Part shown: in pieces, positions 1 to 6,737 of the stretch
How positions within the stretch are numbered: position 1 is the stretch's first letter
How the letters are laid out: the number at the start of each line of letters is the position of its first letter
From: a virus
DNA: 40,223 bases
IMG/VR virus record: IMGVR_UViG_3300027896_000098
Coordinates: 1-40,223 of that record
Direction: 5' to 3' (one strand)
Position numbers and translations under genes: made by a program
The notes under the pieces: model-generated
Database searches by the model: none
What the model was told of the DNA's origin: nothing
What the model saw: only the letters and a program-made list of their open reading frames with translations

Positions 1-20
1 CCTTATTTTTGGATCTATTA

Positions 21-404
21 TTATTCATAAAAGATATCTTCAAATGATTCAAATATTCCATAAGCTAAAAGATCTATTTTGTCTCTCACAAATCTTTTAG
101 TTATTGAAGTATCATGAATTTTATCTTTTACTTTATTTTTTGCGTTTTCAATATGATCCAAAACTCCTTTTCTGTTTTCGCCTCCATAAACTTTGATTCC
201 AATATAACCTTCTGCTTCTGTAAACAATTTATTTTTAATCTCGCCATTAAGAATCCACGAGCAGAATTTTTGATGCTTACTACTATAAGGATTATCAAAC
301 TCATCATCATTTTCAATCTCTATAGTTTTAGTGCCTGACTTTCTTTTTTCTCTATACAACTTCATTGCAATAAGTATCTTGTCAAAAGGAATTTTTTCAG
401 CCAT
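21..404 (-). CDS. hypothetical protein, 127 aa
   Basis: I do not recognise this protein. It is charged and mixed alpha/beta in look, with no membrane segment or cysteine cluster. The start is supported by an AGAGGAG Shine-Dalgarno site a few bases upstream. It is the last gene of a leftward run (912 to 21) and is separated from the upstream gene by about 110 bases that hold two hairpins. The next gene on the left is outside the window. Confidence 0.75.
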   Translation of the reverse strand: MAEKIPFDKILIAMKLYREKRKSGTKTIEIENDDEFDNPYSSKHQKFCSWILNGEIKNKLFTEAEGYIGIKVYGGENRKGVLDHIENAKNKVKDKIHDTSITKRFVRDKIDLLAYGIFESFEDIFYE

Positions 405-463
405 TTTTATCTCCTCTCTTTTTATTTATTTTATTTATGGGATATTTATATCCCACAGATTGG

Positions 464-487
464 TAGGGGATGCTTTCGCACCCCCTA
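464..487 (-). other. GAAA-tetraloop hairpin in a leftward intergenic region
   Basis: The leftward transcript folds as a 10-bp stem (TAGGGGGTGC / GCATCCCCTA) closed by a GAAA tetraloop. One pair is a G.U wobble that would be an A-C mismatch on the + strand, so the fold favours the leftward RNA. A second 8-bp hairpin (TGGGATAT / ATATCCCA) follows at 438-455. Neither is followed by a U run in the leftward direction, so this looks more like an RNA-stability or processing element than a terminator. Confidence 0.5.
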
Positions 488-512
488 TTTTTAGAATCTA
501 CTTCAGAAGAAC

Positions 513-764
513 TTACGGTTCGTCTTCTACTACTATTTCTTCTTTTCTGGGTTTTATAAACATGTAAGTTCCAGCTGCACCGATAGCGATACCAAGGGCA
601 GTAATTGCACCATATACAACATTCGGGTGTTCTGCTATGAAACCTTTGGTAACTTTATTTTCTGCAGCTTTCTCAAATAAACCTTTATTTCTGGTAACTC
701 CGGCGTCAAATTCTGTTGCAAACACTTTTCCTACATCTTCTAATGTAAAATCTTTTCCTGACAT
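513..764 (-). CDS. small membrane protein, 83 aa
   Basis: This is an unrecognised protein with a soluble N-terminal half, one hydrophobic Ala/Gly-rich segment (about residues 52-72) and a short acidic tail. An upstream GTG at 773 is in frame, but AAAAGG sits about 8 bases before the ATG at 764, so the ATG is preferred. The gene is in the leftward run downstream of another small membrane protein. A role at the host membrane is only an inference from topology. Confidence 0.7.
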   Translation of the reverse strand: MSGKDFTLEDVGKVFATEFDAGVTRNKGLFEKAAENKVTKGFIAEHPNVVYGAITALGIAIGAAGTYMFIKPRKEEIVVEDEP

Positions 765-792
765 TTTTTTCACCTTTTAATCCTTTCTTTTT

Positions 793-912
793 TTAGTTAA
801 CTGCACATGTTAATACTGACACCAGAAAGAATCCAAATATGGTAAGTATTCCCAATATAATTAGTAGTACTTTCATAGGATCTTCTTTCCAGCACCCCCT
901 ACCTGTAATCAT
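793..912 (-). CDS. small membrane peptide, 39 aa
   Basis: This short ORF encodes a polar N-terminus (MITGRGCWKEDP) followed by one strongly hydrophobic helix (VLLIILGILTIFGFFLVSVL) and a short tail. A GAGG ribosome-binding site lies upstream of the ATG, and the stop is TAA. It is the first gene of the leftward run and begins about 32 bases from a copy of the divergent-junction motif (945-960). Function is unknown. Single-pass phage microproteins often act at the host membrane, but nothing here shows that. Confidence 0.6.
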   Translation of the reverse strand: MITGRGCWKEDPMKVLLIILGILTIFGFFLVSVLTCAVN

Positions 913-944
913 AATAATTACCTCATAATATTACTTATTTGTAG

Positions 945-960
945 ATTAATATATATAGTA
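945..960. promoter_or_regulatory. divergent-junction motif, copy 1
   Basis: ATTAATATATATAGTA lies between the leftward gene at 912 and the rightward queC operon. It is one of two copies at this junction and eight in the window. All copies are in the same orientation and all lie between a leftward gene and whatever follows on the right. Confidence 0.6.
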
Positions 961-1004
961 GATCGTAATAATTATAACCATTAAATACAACCTTCTAATA
1001 TACG

Positions 1005-1023
1005 TTAATTAATATATATAGTA
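1005..1023. promoter_or_regulatory. divergent-junction motif, copy 2
   Basis: TTAATTAATATATATAGTA is the fullest version of the motif. It sits about 45 bases right of copy 1 and 108 bases before the queC start codon. Its A/T core is nearly palindromic, so the direction of transcription cannot be read from the sequence alone. Confidence 0.6.
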
Positions 1024-1092
1024 GATATTTCTATATCTAACGAAAAACACCGTTTTTCATAGGTCAAAATACGAGAAACTGCTGATCATAGC

Positions 1093-1107
1093 AAGAACAT
1101 ATAATAA
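1093..1107 (+). promoter_or_regulatory. AGAACA-type promoter element before queC
   Basis: AAGAACATATAATAA lies about 25 bases upstream of the queC start codon. It belongs to a family of TAGAACA elements followed by an A/T-rich, TATAA-like stretch, always on the + strand and always ahead of rightward genes. Confidence 0.5.
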
Positions 1108-1130
1108 AGTTTAAAAGGAGTATATTGTAT

Positions 1131-1685
1131 ATGAGTGAAGACTTAGTAGTGTTATATTCAGGTGGAGCTGATTCCACATTACTATTAAAGTTAGCTGAAC
1201 TAATGAATCGTAAAGTATTCGCAGTTATGATTGATTATGGACAGTTACATGTTCAAGAGTTAGTATTTGCTAGAGATCAACTTAAAAAACTAAAAATTCC
1301 AAATACTACTATTAAAATATCAAATTATGATGTAAATTCAGCTCTAACTGGAATTGGAGAAAAAGGATTATATCCAGGTGTTGATATTCATAATGTTCCA
1401 GCAAGAAATTCTATATTTTTATCATTAGCTTATGGTATAGCTGAATCAAAAGGAATTACAGAAATATGGTATGGTGCAAATTGGGAAGATTATGAGCATC
1501 TATTTCCAGATTGTTATCAAGAATATATTGGAAGAATGAATAGAGTTTTAGAAATATCTGGTGTAAGACCAATTAAAGTTTATGCACCTCTACTAGGTAT
1601 GCAAAAATACATGGTTCAAGACTTATTAAAAGCTTATGGCATAAAAGATGAAGATATTTATAGTGGATATGGAGAATTTAAGTGA
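1131..1685 (+). CDS. queC: QueC-like 7-cyano-7-deazaguanine (preQ0) synthase
   Basis: QueC converts 7-carboxy-7-deazaguanine to preQ0 using ATP and ammonia. The N-terminal PP-loop SGGADS (residues 10-15), YGQ (36-38) and VPARN (89-93), plus a later G-x-N-x-EDY stretch, match the family. The ATG at 1131 is chosen because AAAGGAG lies about 10 bases upstream; an in-frame TTG at 1125 is too close to it. Oddly, the protein stops where the zinc-binding four-cysteine tail of ordinary QueC would begin (it ends YSGYGEFK). It leads a nucleotide operon; the stop overlaps the next start (GTGA). With QueE and DpdA elsewhere in the window it points to deazaguanine in DNA rather than tRNA. Confidence 0.88.
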   Translation: MSEDLVVLYSGGADSTLLLKLAELMNRKVFAVMIDYGQLHVQELVFARDQLKKLKIPNTTIKISNYDVNSALTGIGEKGLYPGVDIHNVPARNSIFLSLAYGIAESKGITEIWYGANWEDYEHLFPDCYQEYIGRMNRVLEISGVRPIKVYAPLLGMQKYMVQDLLKAYGIKDEDIYSGYGEFK

Positions 1686-2095
1686 AAAAAATAGGAATAG
1701 TTGGAACAAGAACAAAAGATACTAATATATATCTAAAAAAAGTAAATGATGCTTTTCTTTTAAAATATTTAGATGGAGATACTATAGTATCTGGTGGGTG
1801 CAAACAAGGTGGTGATAGATTTGCTGTTGTTTTAAAAAATTTATATAAAGTTCCTTATATAGAACACCTTCCTGATAAATCTAAATTAGATAAAGAATTG
1901 TTAAAGAAAAATCCTAGAGCTTCTTACGCAATAATTAATCATGCGAGAAATACATTAGTAGCAGAAGATTCAGATATTTTAATTGCAGTTGTAGCAGATG
2001 GAGATAGAAGAATTGGCGGAACAGAAGATACAATAAAAAAATTTAAAAAACTTCATCCAGATGATTGGAGAGAAAGGTTGATTGAAATAGTATGA
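1682..2095 (+). CDS. SLOG/DUF2493-like nucleotide-binding protein
   Basis: The protein starts with a Rossmann-type strand and loop (IGIVGTRT), then a VSGGCKQGGDR turn, as in SLOG-superfamily (DUF2493 / DprA-like) proteins that bind nucleotides or nucleotide-derived ligands. The start is GTG, overlapping the queC stop; the stop overlaps the next gene (ATGA), so translation is probably coupled. Its place between QueC and a deoxyribosyltransferase-like protein suggests a role in handling a nucleoside or base intermediate. That role is inferred from neighbours only. Confidence 0.6.
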   Translation: MKKIGIVGTRTKDTNIYLKKVNDAFLLKYLDGDTIVSGGCKQGGDRFAVVLKNLYKVPYIEHLPDKSKLDKELLKKNPRASYAIINHARNTLVAEDSDILIAVVADGDRRIGGTEDTIKKFKKLHPDDWRERLIEIV

Positions 2096-2439
2096 TATTT
2101 ATAATTCATTCATTAAGTATGTTAGACGACGCAATCAAATTAGAAAAAGAACTAGGTGGTGATTGTTATATTCCAGGAAGAGATACAAATCAGAAACAAC
2201 ATGGTGATTTTATTCTTCGTGATAATCTAGAAGCAATGAAAAAATGTGTTAACATAGTTTATTGTCTTTGGGATGGAGAATCATTAGGAACAATATTTGA
2301 TCTCGGAATGGCTTATGCTCTCGGATATAAAATCATTCCATATTCAATAGGAAATAGTGATAAACATTGGAAAATATATTTCACAGAAAAACATTTAGAA
2401 AGTAGTTATATAAGATATGATGATCGAGTGGAGAAATAA
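2092..2439 (+). CDS. nucleoside 2-deoxyribosyltransferase-like protein
   Basis: At 115 aa this has the compact fold pattern of the nucleoside 2-deoxyribosyltransferase family: an early PGRD motif, a middle D-N-x-x-x-M segment, and a late G-T-x-F-D-L-G-x-A-Y-A signature where the catalytic acid lies. The family's usual Glu appears to be Asp here (FDLG), so activity is uncertain. Family enzymes swap bases on deoxyribose. Its position two genes after queC makes a role in deazaguanine or nucleotide metabolism plausible. It overlaps the preceding gene by four bases. Confidence 0.6.
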   Translation: MIFIIHSLSMLDDAIKLEKELGGDCYIPGRDTNQKQHGDFILRDNLEAMKKCVNIVYCLWDGESLGTIFDLGMAYALGYKIIPYSIGNSDKHWKIYFTEKHLESSYIRYDDRVEK

Positions 2440-2499
2440 ATGATACTAAAGTTTATAGGAAGAGAGATTGTTTTGAATAGAAAATTAACAACTATATAG
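2440..2499 (+). CDS. possible 19-aa micro-ORF ending in TAG
   Basis: Directly after the previous stop an ATG opens a 19-codon ORF (MILKFIGREIVLNRKLTTI) with GGAG six bases upstream. It ends in TAG inside the Shine-Dalgarno region of the next gene. It may be a real translational-coupling peptide or a chance ORF in the intergenic gap. Suppression of the TAG would add only eight further codons before a TGA. Confidence 0.3.
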   Translation: MILKFIGREIVLNRKLTTI

Positions 2500-2509
2500 G
2501 AGAATAGAA

Positions 2510-3031
2510 ATGGTAAAAATGTGTGATTACATTGAAGTTAAAATAACACAAGAGATGCTGGATTTAGCTAAAGTATTATCGGAAAAAATTCCAGAAGATA
2601 TTAAAAATTCTATTTTAGATGGTAAAGGAAGATTTATTGGATGTTTAGGTCAAGCTATGTTAATATACGACTTAGGAGCTAAACACGTTGATTCATTTCA
2701 TTTTGACGTAGTTTTAAACAATGAAGAATTTGAAGTTAAATCTAAAGGATGTTATCAAAAACCATTAGCAGAATATGATGCAACTGTATTTGATTCTAAT
2801 ACAAAACAAGAAACTAAATATTATGCTTTTACTAGAATACTCAAAGATTATTCAAAAGGTTGGATTATTGGTTATATTACACCAGTTGAGTACTTTAAAA
2901 AATGTCGATTTGTACCAAAAGGAACGATAGATTATAAATTACTTACAAAAGCTGATGGTTGGAATTTAAAATATGAAGAACTTATACCATTTAAGAAAAA
3001 ACAAGAAGCAGAACTATTATGGAATTTTTAA
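2510..3031 (+). CDS. predicted PD-(D/E)XK nuclease-like protein
   Basis: The core HFDVVLNNEEFEVKSKG (about residues 63-79) has the spacing of a PD-(D/E)XK active site: an Asp in a strand, then E-V-K on the next strand. A preceding glycine-rich helix (FIGCLGQAML) also fits restriction-like folds. No DNA-recognition domain is obvious. AGGAG lies 7 bases before the ATG. A nuclease in a DNA-modifying phage could act on unmodified host DNA, but that is inference; a structural relative without nuclease activity is also possible. Confidence 0.5.
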   Translation: MVKMCDYIEVKITQEMLDLAKVLSEKIPEDIKNSILDGKGRFIGCLGQAMLIYDLGAKHVDSFHFDVVLNNEEFEVKSKGCYQKPLAEYDATVFDSNTKQETKYYAFTRILKDYSKGWIIGYITPVEYFKKCRFVPKGTIDYKLLTKADGWNLKYEELIPFKKKQEAELLWNF

Positions 3032-3046
3032 AGAAAGAGATAAATA

Positions 3047-3235
3047 ATGGAAGAAATATTAAAAATTGCTCTTAAACAAATGTCACTACAATTTAATGAT
3101 TTTATTAAAGAATGCATGGAAGAAGATGGAAAACCAAAAGAACCATCTTATAAAGCACTAATGAAAGCTAGAGGATTTTTACCTCCATATTGTGAATATT
3201 CTCTTAGTAAAAAACATAAAGGGGAAAGTAAATGA
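3047..3235 (+). CDS. hypothetical protein, 62 aa
   Basis: This small, charged, mostly helical protein is not recognised. It lies between the PD-(D/E)XK-like gene and the dCMP deaminase gene, and its stop overlaps the start of the deaminase (AAATGA). The tight coupling argues that it is translated. Confidence 0.65.
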   Translation: MEEILKIALKQMSLQFNDFIKECMEEDGKPKEPSYKALMKARGFLPPYCEYSLSKKHKGESK

Positions 3236-3729
3236 CATGGGACACTTATTTTATTAGTATGTTATATTTAGTTGCAATGAAAAGTAAAGATGAAAAAACA
3301 CAAAATTCTTCAATTATAGTTGGTCCAGATAATGAAATAAGATCAACAGGATATAACTCTTTTCCGAGGGGAATTAATGATAATATTCCAGAGAGACAAG
3401 AAAGACCAGAGAAGTATTTTTGGTTTGAGCACGGGGAGAGAAACTCGATCTATAATGCAGCTAGAGTTGGAATTCCTTTAAAAGGGTGTAGATTATATGT
3501 AACAGGAATTCCTTGCATGGATTGTGCTAGAGGTATAATTCAAGCTGGAATTACTGAAGTTATTTTTCATGTATTAAAACCATATGAAAGACCAATTATA
3601 TGGGATGAACATCATAATAGATCTATAATTTTATTTAATGAAGCTGGAGTGAAACTTACACCATATTCTGGTAATGTAATAAGTAAGTTAGTAGTGAAAA
3701 GAGATGGAGAGGATGTTGAGGTAAAGTAA
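3232..3729 (+). CDS. dCMP deaminase
   Basis: This zinc-dependent deaminase converts dCMP to dUMP, the substrate of thymidylate synthase. The zinc and catalytic motifs are present: H67-G-E69 and P94-C-x-x-C98 (PCMDC). At 165 aa it is normal for phage dCMP deaminases. It is the last gene of the operon, followed by a bidirectional terminator, and feeds the ThyX encoded at 9.6 kb. The start overlaps the previous stop. Confidence 0.9.
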   Translation: MTWDTYFISMLYLVAMKSKDEKTQNSSIIVGPDNEIRSTGYNSFPRGINDNIPERQERPEKYFWFEHGERNSIYNAARVGIPLKGCRLYVTGIPCMDCARGIIQAGITEVIFHVLKPYERPIIWDEHHNRSIILFNEAGVKLTPYSGNVISKLVVKRDGEDVEVK

Positions 3730-3733
3730 ACAA

Positions 3734-3766
3734 AAAAATTGATGGATATAATACCCATCAATTTTT
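3734..3766. terminator. bidirectional terminator, dCMP deaminase / leftward 4.3 kb gene
   Basis: A perfect stem AAAAATTGATGG / CCATCAATTTTT lies between two convergent genes and has A and T runs on its two sides, so it can end transcription in both directions. Confidence 0.85.
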
Positions 3767-3767
3767 A

Positions 3768-4319
3768 TTAACGTTCTGGACTGGTATCTAAAACTTGATC
3801 CCAGGTTTTTGATTTGAATCTGTTTTCTTTAGAAGAGTATCTATCACAATCAACAATAATAGAATTTTCTAATCTGGGTTTAATCGGATGTGTTGAGCAC
3901 TTTCCAGTATTATTATTTAAACAATCTTCTTTTGTGCATAAACTAATAGTTACAAGTGCTTTAGGATTTATTATTACTGATTTTTGATGTGCTCTTCCAG
4001 GATGTTTCACTTCATTTGGGGATCCCTTTAATTTTGTTAAATCTTTCTTTATTAATGTAGGTAACAAACTAACTTTAGTATTTTTGATCCCTTTAGGAAT
4101 TAGACGAGATCCATCTTGAAATACAAAACCTTTTTTGTTTAGAAACTCCAGGAATAACGTAGGAACAAAAGAATTTCTATCATCGTCACTTTCGCACCAT
4201 TTTCTTAATTGTTTTTTAGGAATTATTTTTCGATTCTGACAAACAAAGTCATCAACCAAATAAACTATATCATCAAGAAACATTCCTTCAAAAGTATCTG
4301 GTAATTTTACTTCATGCAT
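3768..4319 (-). CDS. hypothetical protein with Cys/His cluster, about 183 aa
   Basis: I do not recognise this protein. The N-terminal half looks helical and resembles a winged-helix (LRKWCESDDDRNSFVPTLF). The C-terminal third contains a cysteine/histidine group (C-T-x-x-x-C ... C-S-T-H) that may bind a metal. A GGGGGGAG run lies just before the ATG at 4319; an in-frame ATG at 4331 has no ribosome-binding site. Terminators lie on both sides. Confidence 0.7.
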   Translation of the reverse strand: MHEVKLPDTFEGMFLDDIVYLVDDFVCQNRKIIPKKQLRKWCESDDDRNSFVPTLFLEFLNKKGFVFQDGSRLIPKGIKNTKVSLLPTLIKKDLTKLKGSPNEVKHPGRAHQKSVIINPKALVTISLCTKEDCLNNNTGKCSTHPIKPRLENSIIVDCDRYSSKENRFKSKTWDQVLDTSPER

Positions 4320-4340
4320 AACTCCCCCCATTAATATTAA

Positions 4341-4376
4341 AAAACTTGGGTAGATCTAGGAACCTACCCAAGTTTT
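4341..4376. terminator. bidirectional terminator between two leftward genes
   Basis: A perfect 13-bp stem AAAACTTGGGTAG / CTACCCAAGTTTT with an A run on one side and a T run on the other separates the 4.7 kb and 4.3 kb leftward genes. The downstream gene therefore needs its own promoter or readthrough. Confidence 0.85.
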
Positions 4377-4395
4377 AGTAGTTAAATTTTTACCA

Positions 4396-4701
4396 TTAAA
4401 TGTTTAAGCTCAGTTGATATGAGTTTCCTTTTAAATACTCAGAAGGTTTATTGGTATCCAATTTCTTTTTAATTCCTAATAACAATGCAGAGGAAATTAA
4501 TTTTTCAATTTCAATTGGGAGAACCAACCACTGCGGCTTTCCGTAACTCTGTGGGTATCCAATTCCATTTGAATACCACCTGCAAGCAATGGAATATTGC
4601 CACAAACCTTTGTCTGTTTTCCAATTACCTGCTGCAATAGCAAAGGACCCATCATCGTAAATAACTTCTTTAACACTGAATCTTGACGTACTGCACTTCA
4701 T
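4396..4701 (-). CDS. hypothetical protein, 101 aa
   Basis: I do not recognise this protein. It is rich in aromatic residues (several W and Y) and beta-like in pattern. AAAGGAGG lies upstream of the ATG. It is the only gene downstream of the unusual 300-base structured leader (4702-5000), so its expression may be controlled by that RNA. Confidence 0.7.
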   Translation of the reverse strand: MKCSTSRFSVKEVIYDDGSFAIAAGNWKTDKGLWQYSIACRWYSNGIGYPQSYGKPQWLVLPIEIEKLISSALLLGIKKKLDTNKPSEYLKGNSYQLSLNI

Positions 4702-5000
4702 AATTACCTCCTTTTATAAGGTCTCTACTGGTGGTTTATTAACTTTTGATAGCAACTTAGCTATCCATCTTAGGCCGCGATAAGGAAAATGTAATAATAA
4801 CTTGGTTTTCCAGCATTTTCCTTATCGGGGTGAGGCAAATTCTGCTATCCGGAGAACCGCATCTTCCTAATGCGCAACGATTATAAGACGGCGCAACCAC
4901 TAAGGGTTTGTTGGAGGTCAGCAGTAGACGATCTTATTGGGCATCACACCAATGTCGATCTAACCGGAGAATTAAATATCCAAGACTATCTAATTCAAAT
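4702..5000 (-). ncRNA. candidate structured leader RNA or ncRNA
   Basis: These 299 bases hold no convincing gene and are richer in G+C than their surroundings. They contain a perfect 14-bp inverted repeat (CGATAAGGAAAATG at 4778-4791 with its complement at 4814-4827, loop 22), a 6-bp hairpin GATAGC / GCTATC (4748-4765), and ATTGG / CCAAT in the right part. They lie between the leftward 4.7 kb gene and the motif at 5001-5016, so they would be the 5' leader of a leftward transcript. No known riboswitch or ribozyme core is recognised, and the strand is inferred. Confidence 0.4.
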
Positions 5001-5016
5001 ATTAATATATATAGTA
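5001..5016. promoter_or_regulatory. divergent-junction motif, copy 3
   Basis: ATTAATATATATAGTA lies between the structured leader (leftward) and the rightward gene at 5066. It has the same orientation as all other copies. Confidence 0.55.
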
Positions 5017-5034
5017 GAATCTATTTTAAATTTT

Positions 5035-5041
5035 AAGAACA
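5035..5041 (+). promoter_or_regulatory. AGAACA-type element before the 5.1 kb gene
   Basis: AAGAACA lies 25 bases upstream of the ATG at 5066. It belongs to the AGAACA family seen before rightward genes. Confidence 0.4.
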
Positions 5042-5065
5042 AACAACAAAAGTAAGGGGTTAATA

Positions 5066-5473
5066 ATGGTTTTAACAGGATATCTTGCTGGATGGTCACA
5101 ATATACAGAATATAGAGAATTTGCAATAAAAAATTATGGAGATAAAGTAAATCTTTTAAATCCAATGTCAATTACACATTTAGAAGTAATTGATAATATT
5201 GGAAAAAATGAGTATGATACATATATAGTTAGAAGAGATAAAAAATTAATTTTGAGTTCTGATATTTTAGTTGCATACTTGGGAGATCAGGGAAGCACTT
5301 GGGGAACAACTATGGAGATTATATTTGCATATGAAAATGGAGTTCCTGTTTATGTAATTGATACAACATTAGGTATGAAAAACTATAATGATGCTTGGGT
5401 TAAGTTTCATACCAAGAAAGTATTTGATTCAATTACAGAATGTTTTGAGTATATTATTAGTAGAAAATTCTAG
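5066..5473 (+). CDS. nucleoside 2-deoxyribosyltransferase-like protein, second copy
   Basis: This 135-aa protein carries the family signature G-x-x-G-S-T-W-G-T-x-x-E-I-x-x-A-Y followed by G-V-P-V-Y-V-I. The catalytic-type Glu is present, unlike in the copy at 2.1 kb. The N-terminal GYLAGW loop and a central N-P-M match base-binding parts of the fold. The family transfers deoxyribose between bases or hydrolyses deoxynucleosides. The stop is TAG, and a TAA follows in frame three codons later. It is a probable nucleotide-pool enzyme; the true substrate is unknown. Confidence 0.65.
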   Translation: MVLTGYLAGWSQYTEYREFAIKNYGDKVNLLNPMSITHLEVIDNIGKNEYDTYIVRRDKKLILSSDILVAYLGDQGSTWGTTMEIIFAYENGVPVYVIDTTLGMKNYNDAWVKFHTKKVFDSITECFEYIISRKF

Positions 5474-5490
5474 ATATTTACTTAATTTAT

Positions 5491-5507
5491 TAGAACATAC
5501 ATTAAAC
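5491..5507 (+). promoter_or_regulatory. TAGAACA element before the 5.5 kb gene
   Basis: TAGAACATACATTAAAC lies between the end of the preceding gene and the AAAGGAG site of the next gene. Confidence 0.45.
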
Positions 5508-5523
5508 TTTAAAGGAGAGAAAT

Positions 5524-5997
5524 ATGTCAATGGGAGCAGCTGGGGTAATGAAAAAAGAAAAAAGTAAGAATATGGGGATAGAAGCGAATGATGGTCATAC
5601 AAGAGATGATAGTCAAACAGCAACAAGATTATTAGATAAAAATTGGAGTCCATTAATTGTAAGAAAATATCAAATGTTAGGGTGGCCACTATATATTGGA
5701 ATGATATGTGATGCTAACTTAAATGATTTAGATACAGTAATTTATGCTTTAAGTGATGAAGCAGAAAAACTAGGATTTATGAATGGAAGTATTCAAGGAA
5801 CCAGAAACTATTGTGGTTTTTTAAGTGATGGTATTGTTAAATACTATAATTCAATTAAAAAAGGTGTAACAGAAGGAGTTGCTGTGTGCTGGTATGTAGA
5901 TAAATGTTTTGTTTCTTCTATGTATGGTGATTTAATGACCCACGAAAAGTGTGCAGCAGAATTTTATTCAATTTTAAACATGTTACCGCATATTTAA
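5524..5997 (+). CDS. hypothetical protein, 157 aa
   Basis: I do not recognise this protein. It has a charged, probably disordered N-terminus (about residues 1-40) followed by a compact mixed alpha/beta domain with several cysteines but no CxxC pair. AAAGGAG lies about 6 bases before the ATG, and a TAGAACA element sits further upstream. Confidence 0.7.
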   Translation: MSMGAAGVMKKEKSKNMGIEANDGHTRDDSQTATRLLDKNWSPLIVRKYQMLGWPLYIGMICDANLNDLDTVIYALSDEAEKLGFMNGSIQGTRNYCGFLSDGIVKYYNSIKKGVTEGVAVCWYVDKCFVSSMYGDLMTHEKCAAEFYSILNMLPHI

Positions 5998-6029
5998 TAG
6001 AAAATAAACTAAAAGGAGAATTGTTAAAA

Positions 6030-6317
6030 ATGAAAGAAGAAAACAAAGGGAAAAAATGGGCAGATGAAGATTTAACATTAATTTTAAGTATGGTTCCTTC
6101 TATATTTAATAGAGATCATTTAGCAAAAATGTTAGGTAGAACTCCAAGAGCGATTGAATTTATATGGGAGGGTGCTTATGGAACTACTAAACTATTACGT
6201 GAAGAAAAAGGGTTACCAAGACTAAAAAATATGAAAGATAAACTTGGGATATATAATAATCTTTGTATGGTAACTTCTAAATCTAAATCAATAATTGAGT
6301 TAGTAGAGAACAAATAA
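6030..6317 (+). CDS. SANT/Myb-like helix-turn-helix protein, 95 aa
   Basis: The N-terminal half (KKWADEDLTLILSM ... HLAKMLGRTPRAIEFI) has the three-helix pattern of Myb/SANT-type DNA-binding proteins: an early W and acidic pair, then a turn (LGRTPRAI) like a recognition helix. AAAGGAG lies upstream of the ATG at 6030; an upstream in-frame ATG at 5949 overlaps the preceding gene and lacks a site. It is a possible transcription regulator for the following tRNA/Pth2 region, inferred only. Confidence 0.6.
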   Translation: MKEENKGKKWADEDLTLILSMVPSIFNRDHLAKMLGRTPRAIEFIWEGAYGTTKLLREEKGLPRLKNMKDKLGIYNNLCMVTSKSKSIIELVENK

Positions 6318-6344
6318 TAAATTTAAATAAGGAGGTAACTGATT

Positions 6345-6377
6345 ATGACGTAGGTAAATCAACAACGTCCACCATAA
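6345..6377 (+). CDS. two-codon minigene or amber-interrupted leader peptide
   Basis: A strong GGAGG site nine bases upstream leads an ATG-ACG-TAG minigene. If the TAG is read, the frame continues for seven more codons (V N Q Q R P P) to a TAA. The last two sense codons are CCA CCA. A stem (TTATGACGT with ACGT + CATAA, 4-base bulge) followed by GTTTTTT overlaps the ORF, as in an attenuator. The window's only two tRNAs read UAG and CCA, the codons that stand out here. Two-codon minigenes are known to cause peptidyl-tRNA drop-off, and a Pth2 gene lies 320 bases downstream. The link is a hypothesis. Confidence 0.35.
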
Positions 6378-6425
6378 GTTTTTTATGTTAAATTAATCAT
6401 AAAAAATAAAATGGAGGACAAAATC

Positions 6426-6737
6426 ATGTTTAAAGAAATAAAAGAAAGATTAAAGAACTACGCAAAAGAAATTAGAGACTTAAAAAGTAAAAGGAAACTA
6501 ATAAATAGAGGAAAACTAAACTTAGCAGAAATTGAAGTAAAAATAGTTCAGTTAAAATATCATTTTAGACACATCCACATCGCTTTATGTGAAGTTAGAG
6601 GAAGGACAAGAGAACAGATTGAAAAACCATCAAAATTTAACCCTGCAGATCAACGTTACATTGACAAAATCAAAACAGAAATCCTACAAAAAATTGAAGA
6701 TGAAAAGATTATACGTGCTAGTGCGCAAGGATCTTGA
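6426..6737 (+). CDS. hypothetical basic helical protein, 103 aa
   Basis: This Lys/Arg-rich protein is likely two long helices (a coiled coil). It is not recognised. The ATG at 6426 is preferred because GGAGG lies 8 bases upstream; an upstream in-frame ATG at 6411 overlaps that site. It overlaps the start of the Pth2 gene in a different frame, which suggests coupling. Confidence 0.65.
   Translation: MFKEIKERLKNYAKEIRDLKSKRKLINRGKLNLAEIEVKIVQLKYHFRHIHIALCEVRGRTREQIEKPSKFNPADQRYIDKIKTEILQKIEDEKIIRASAQGS

Noticed and set aside
4870-5055. A 61-codon rightward ORF in the structured region
   Set aside because: It has no ribosome-binding site and overlaps the inverted repeats and the junction motif. 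Its composition is unlike the neighbouring proteins.
5469-5486. An 18-base identity with the 3' end of the gene at 15271 (15430-15447)
   Set aside because: The two stretches lie in different frames and contexts, flanks do not match well, and A+T richness makes chance likely.
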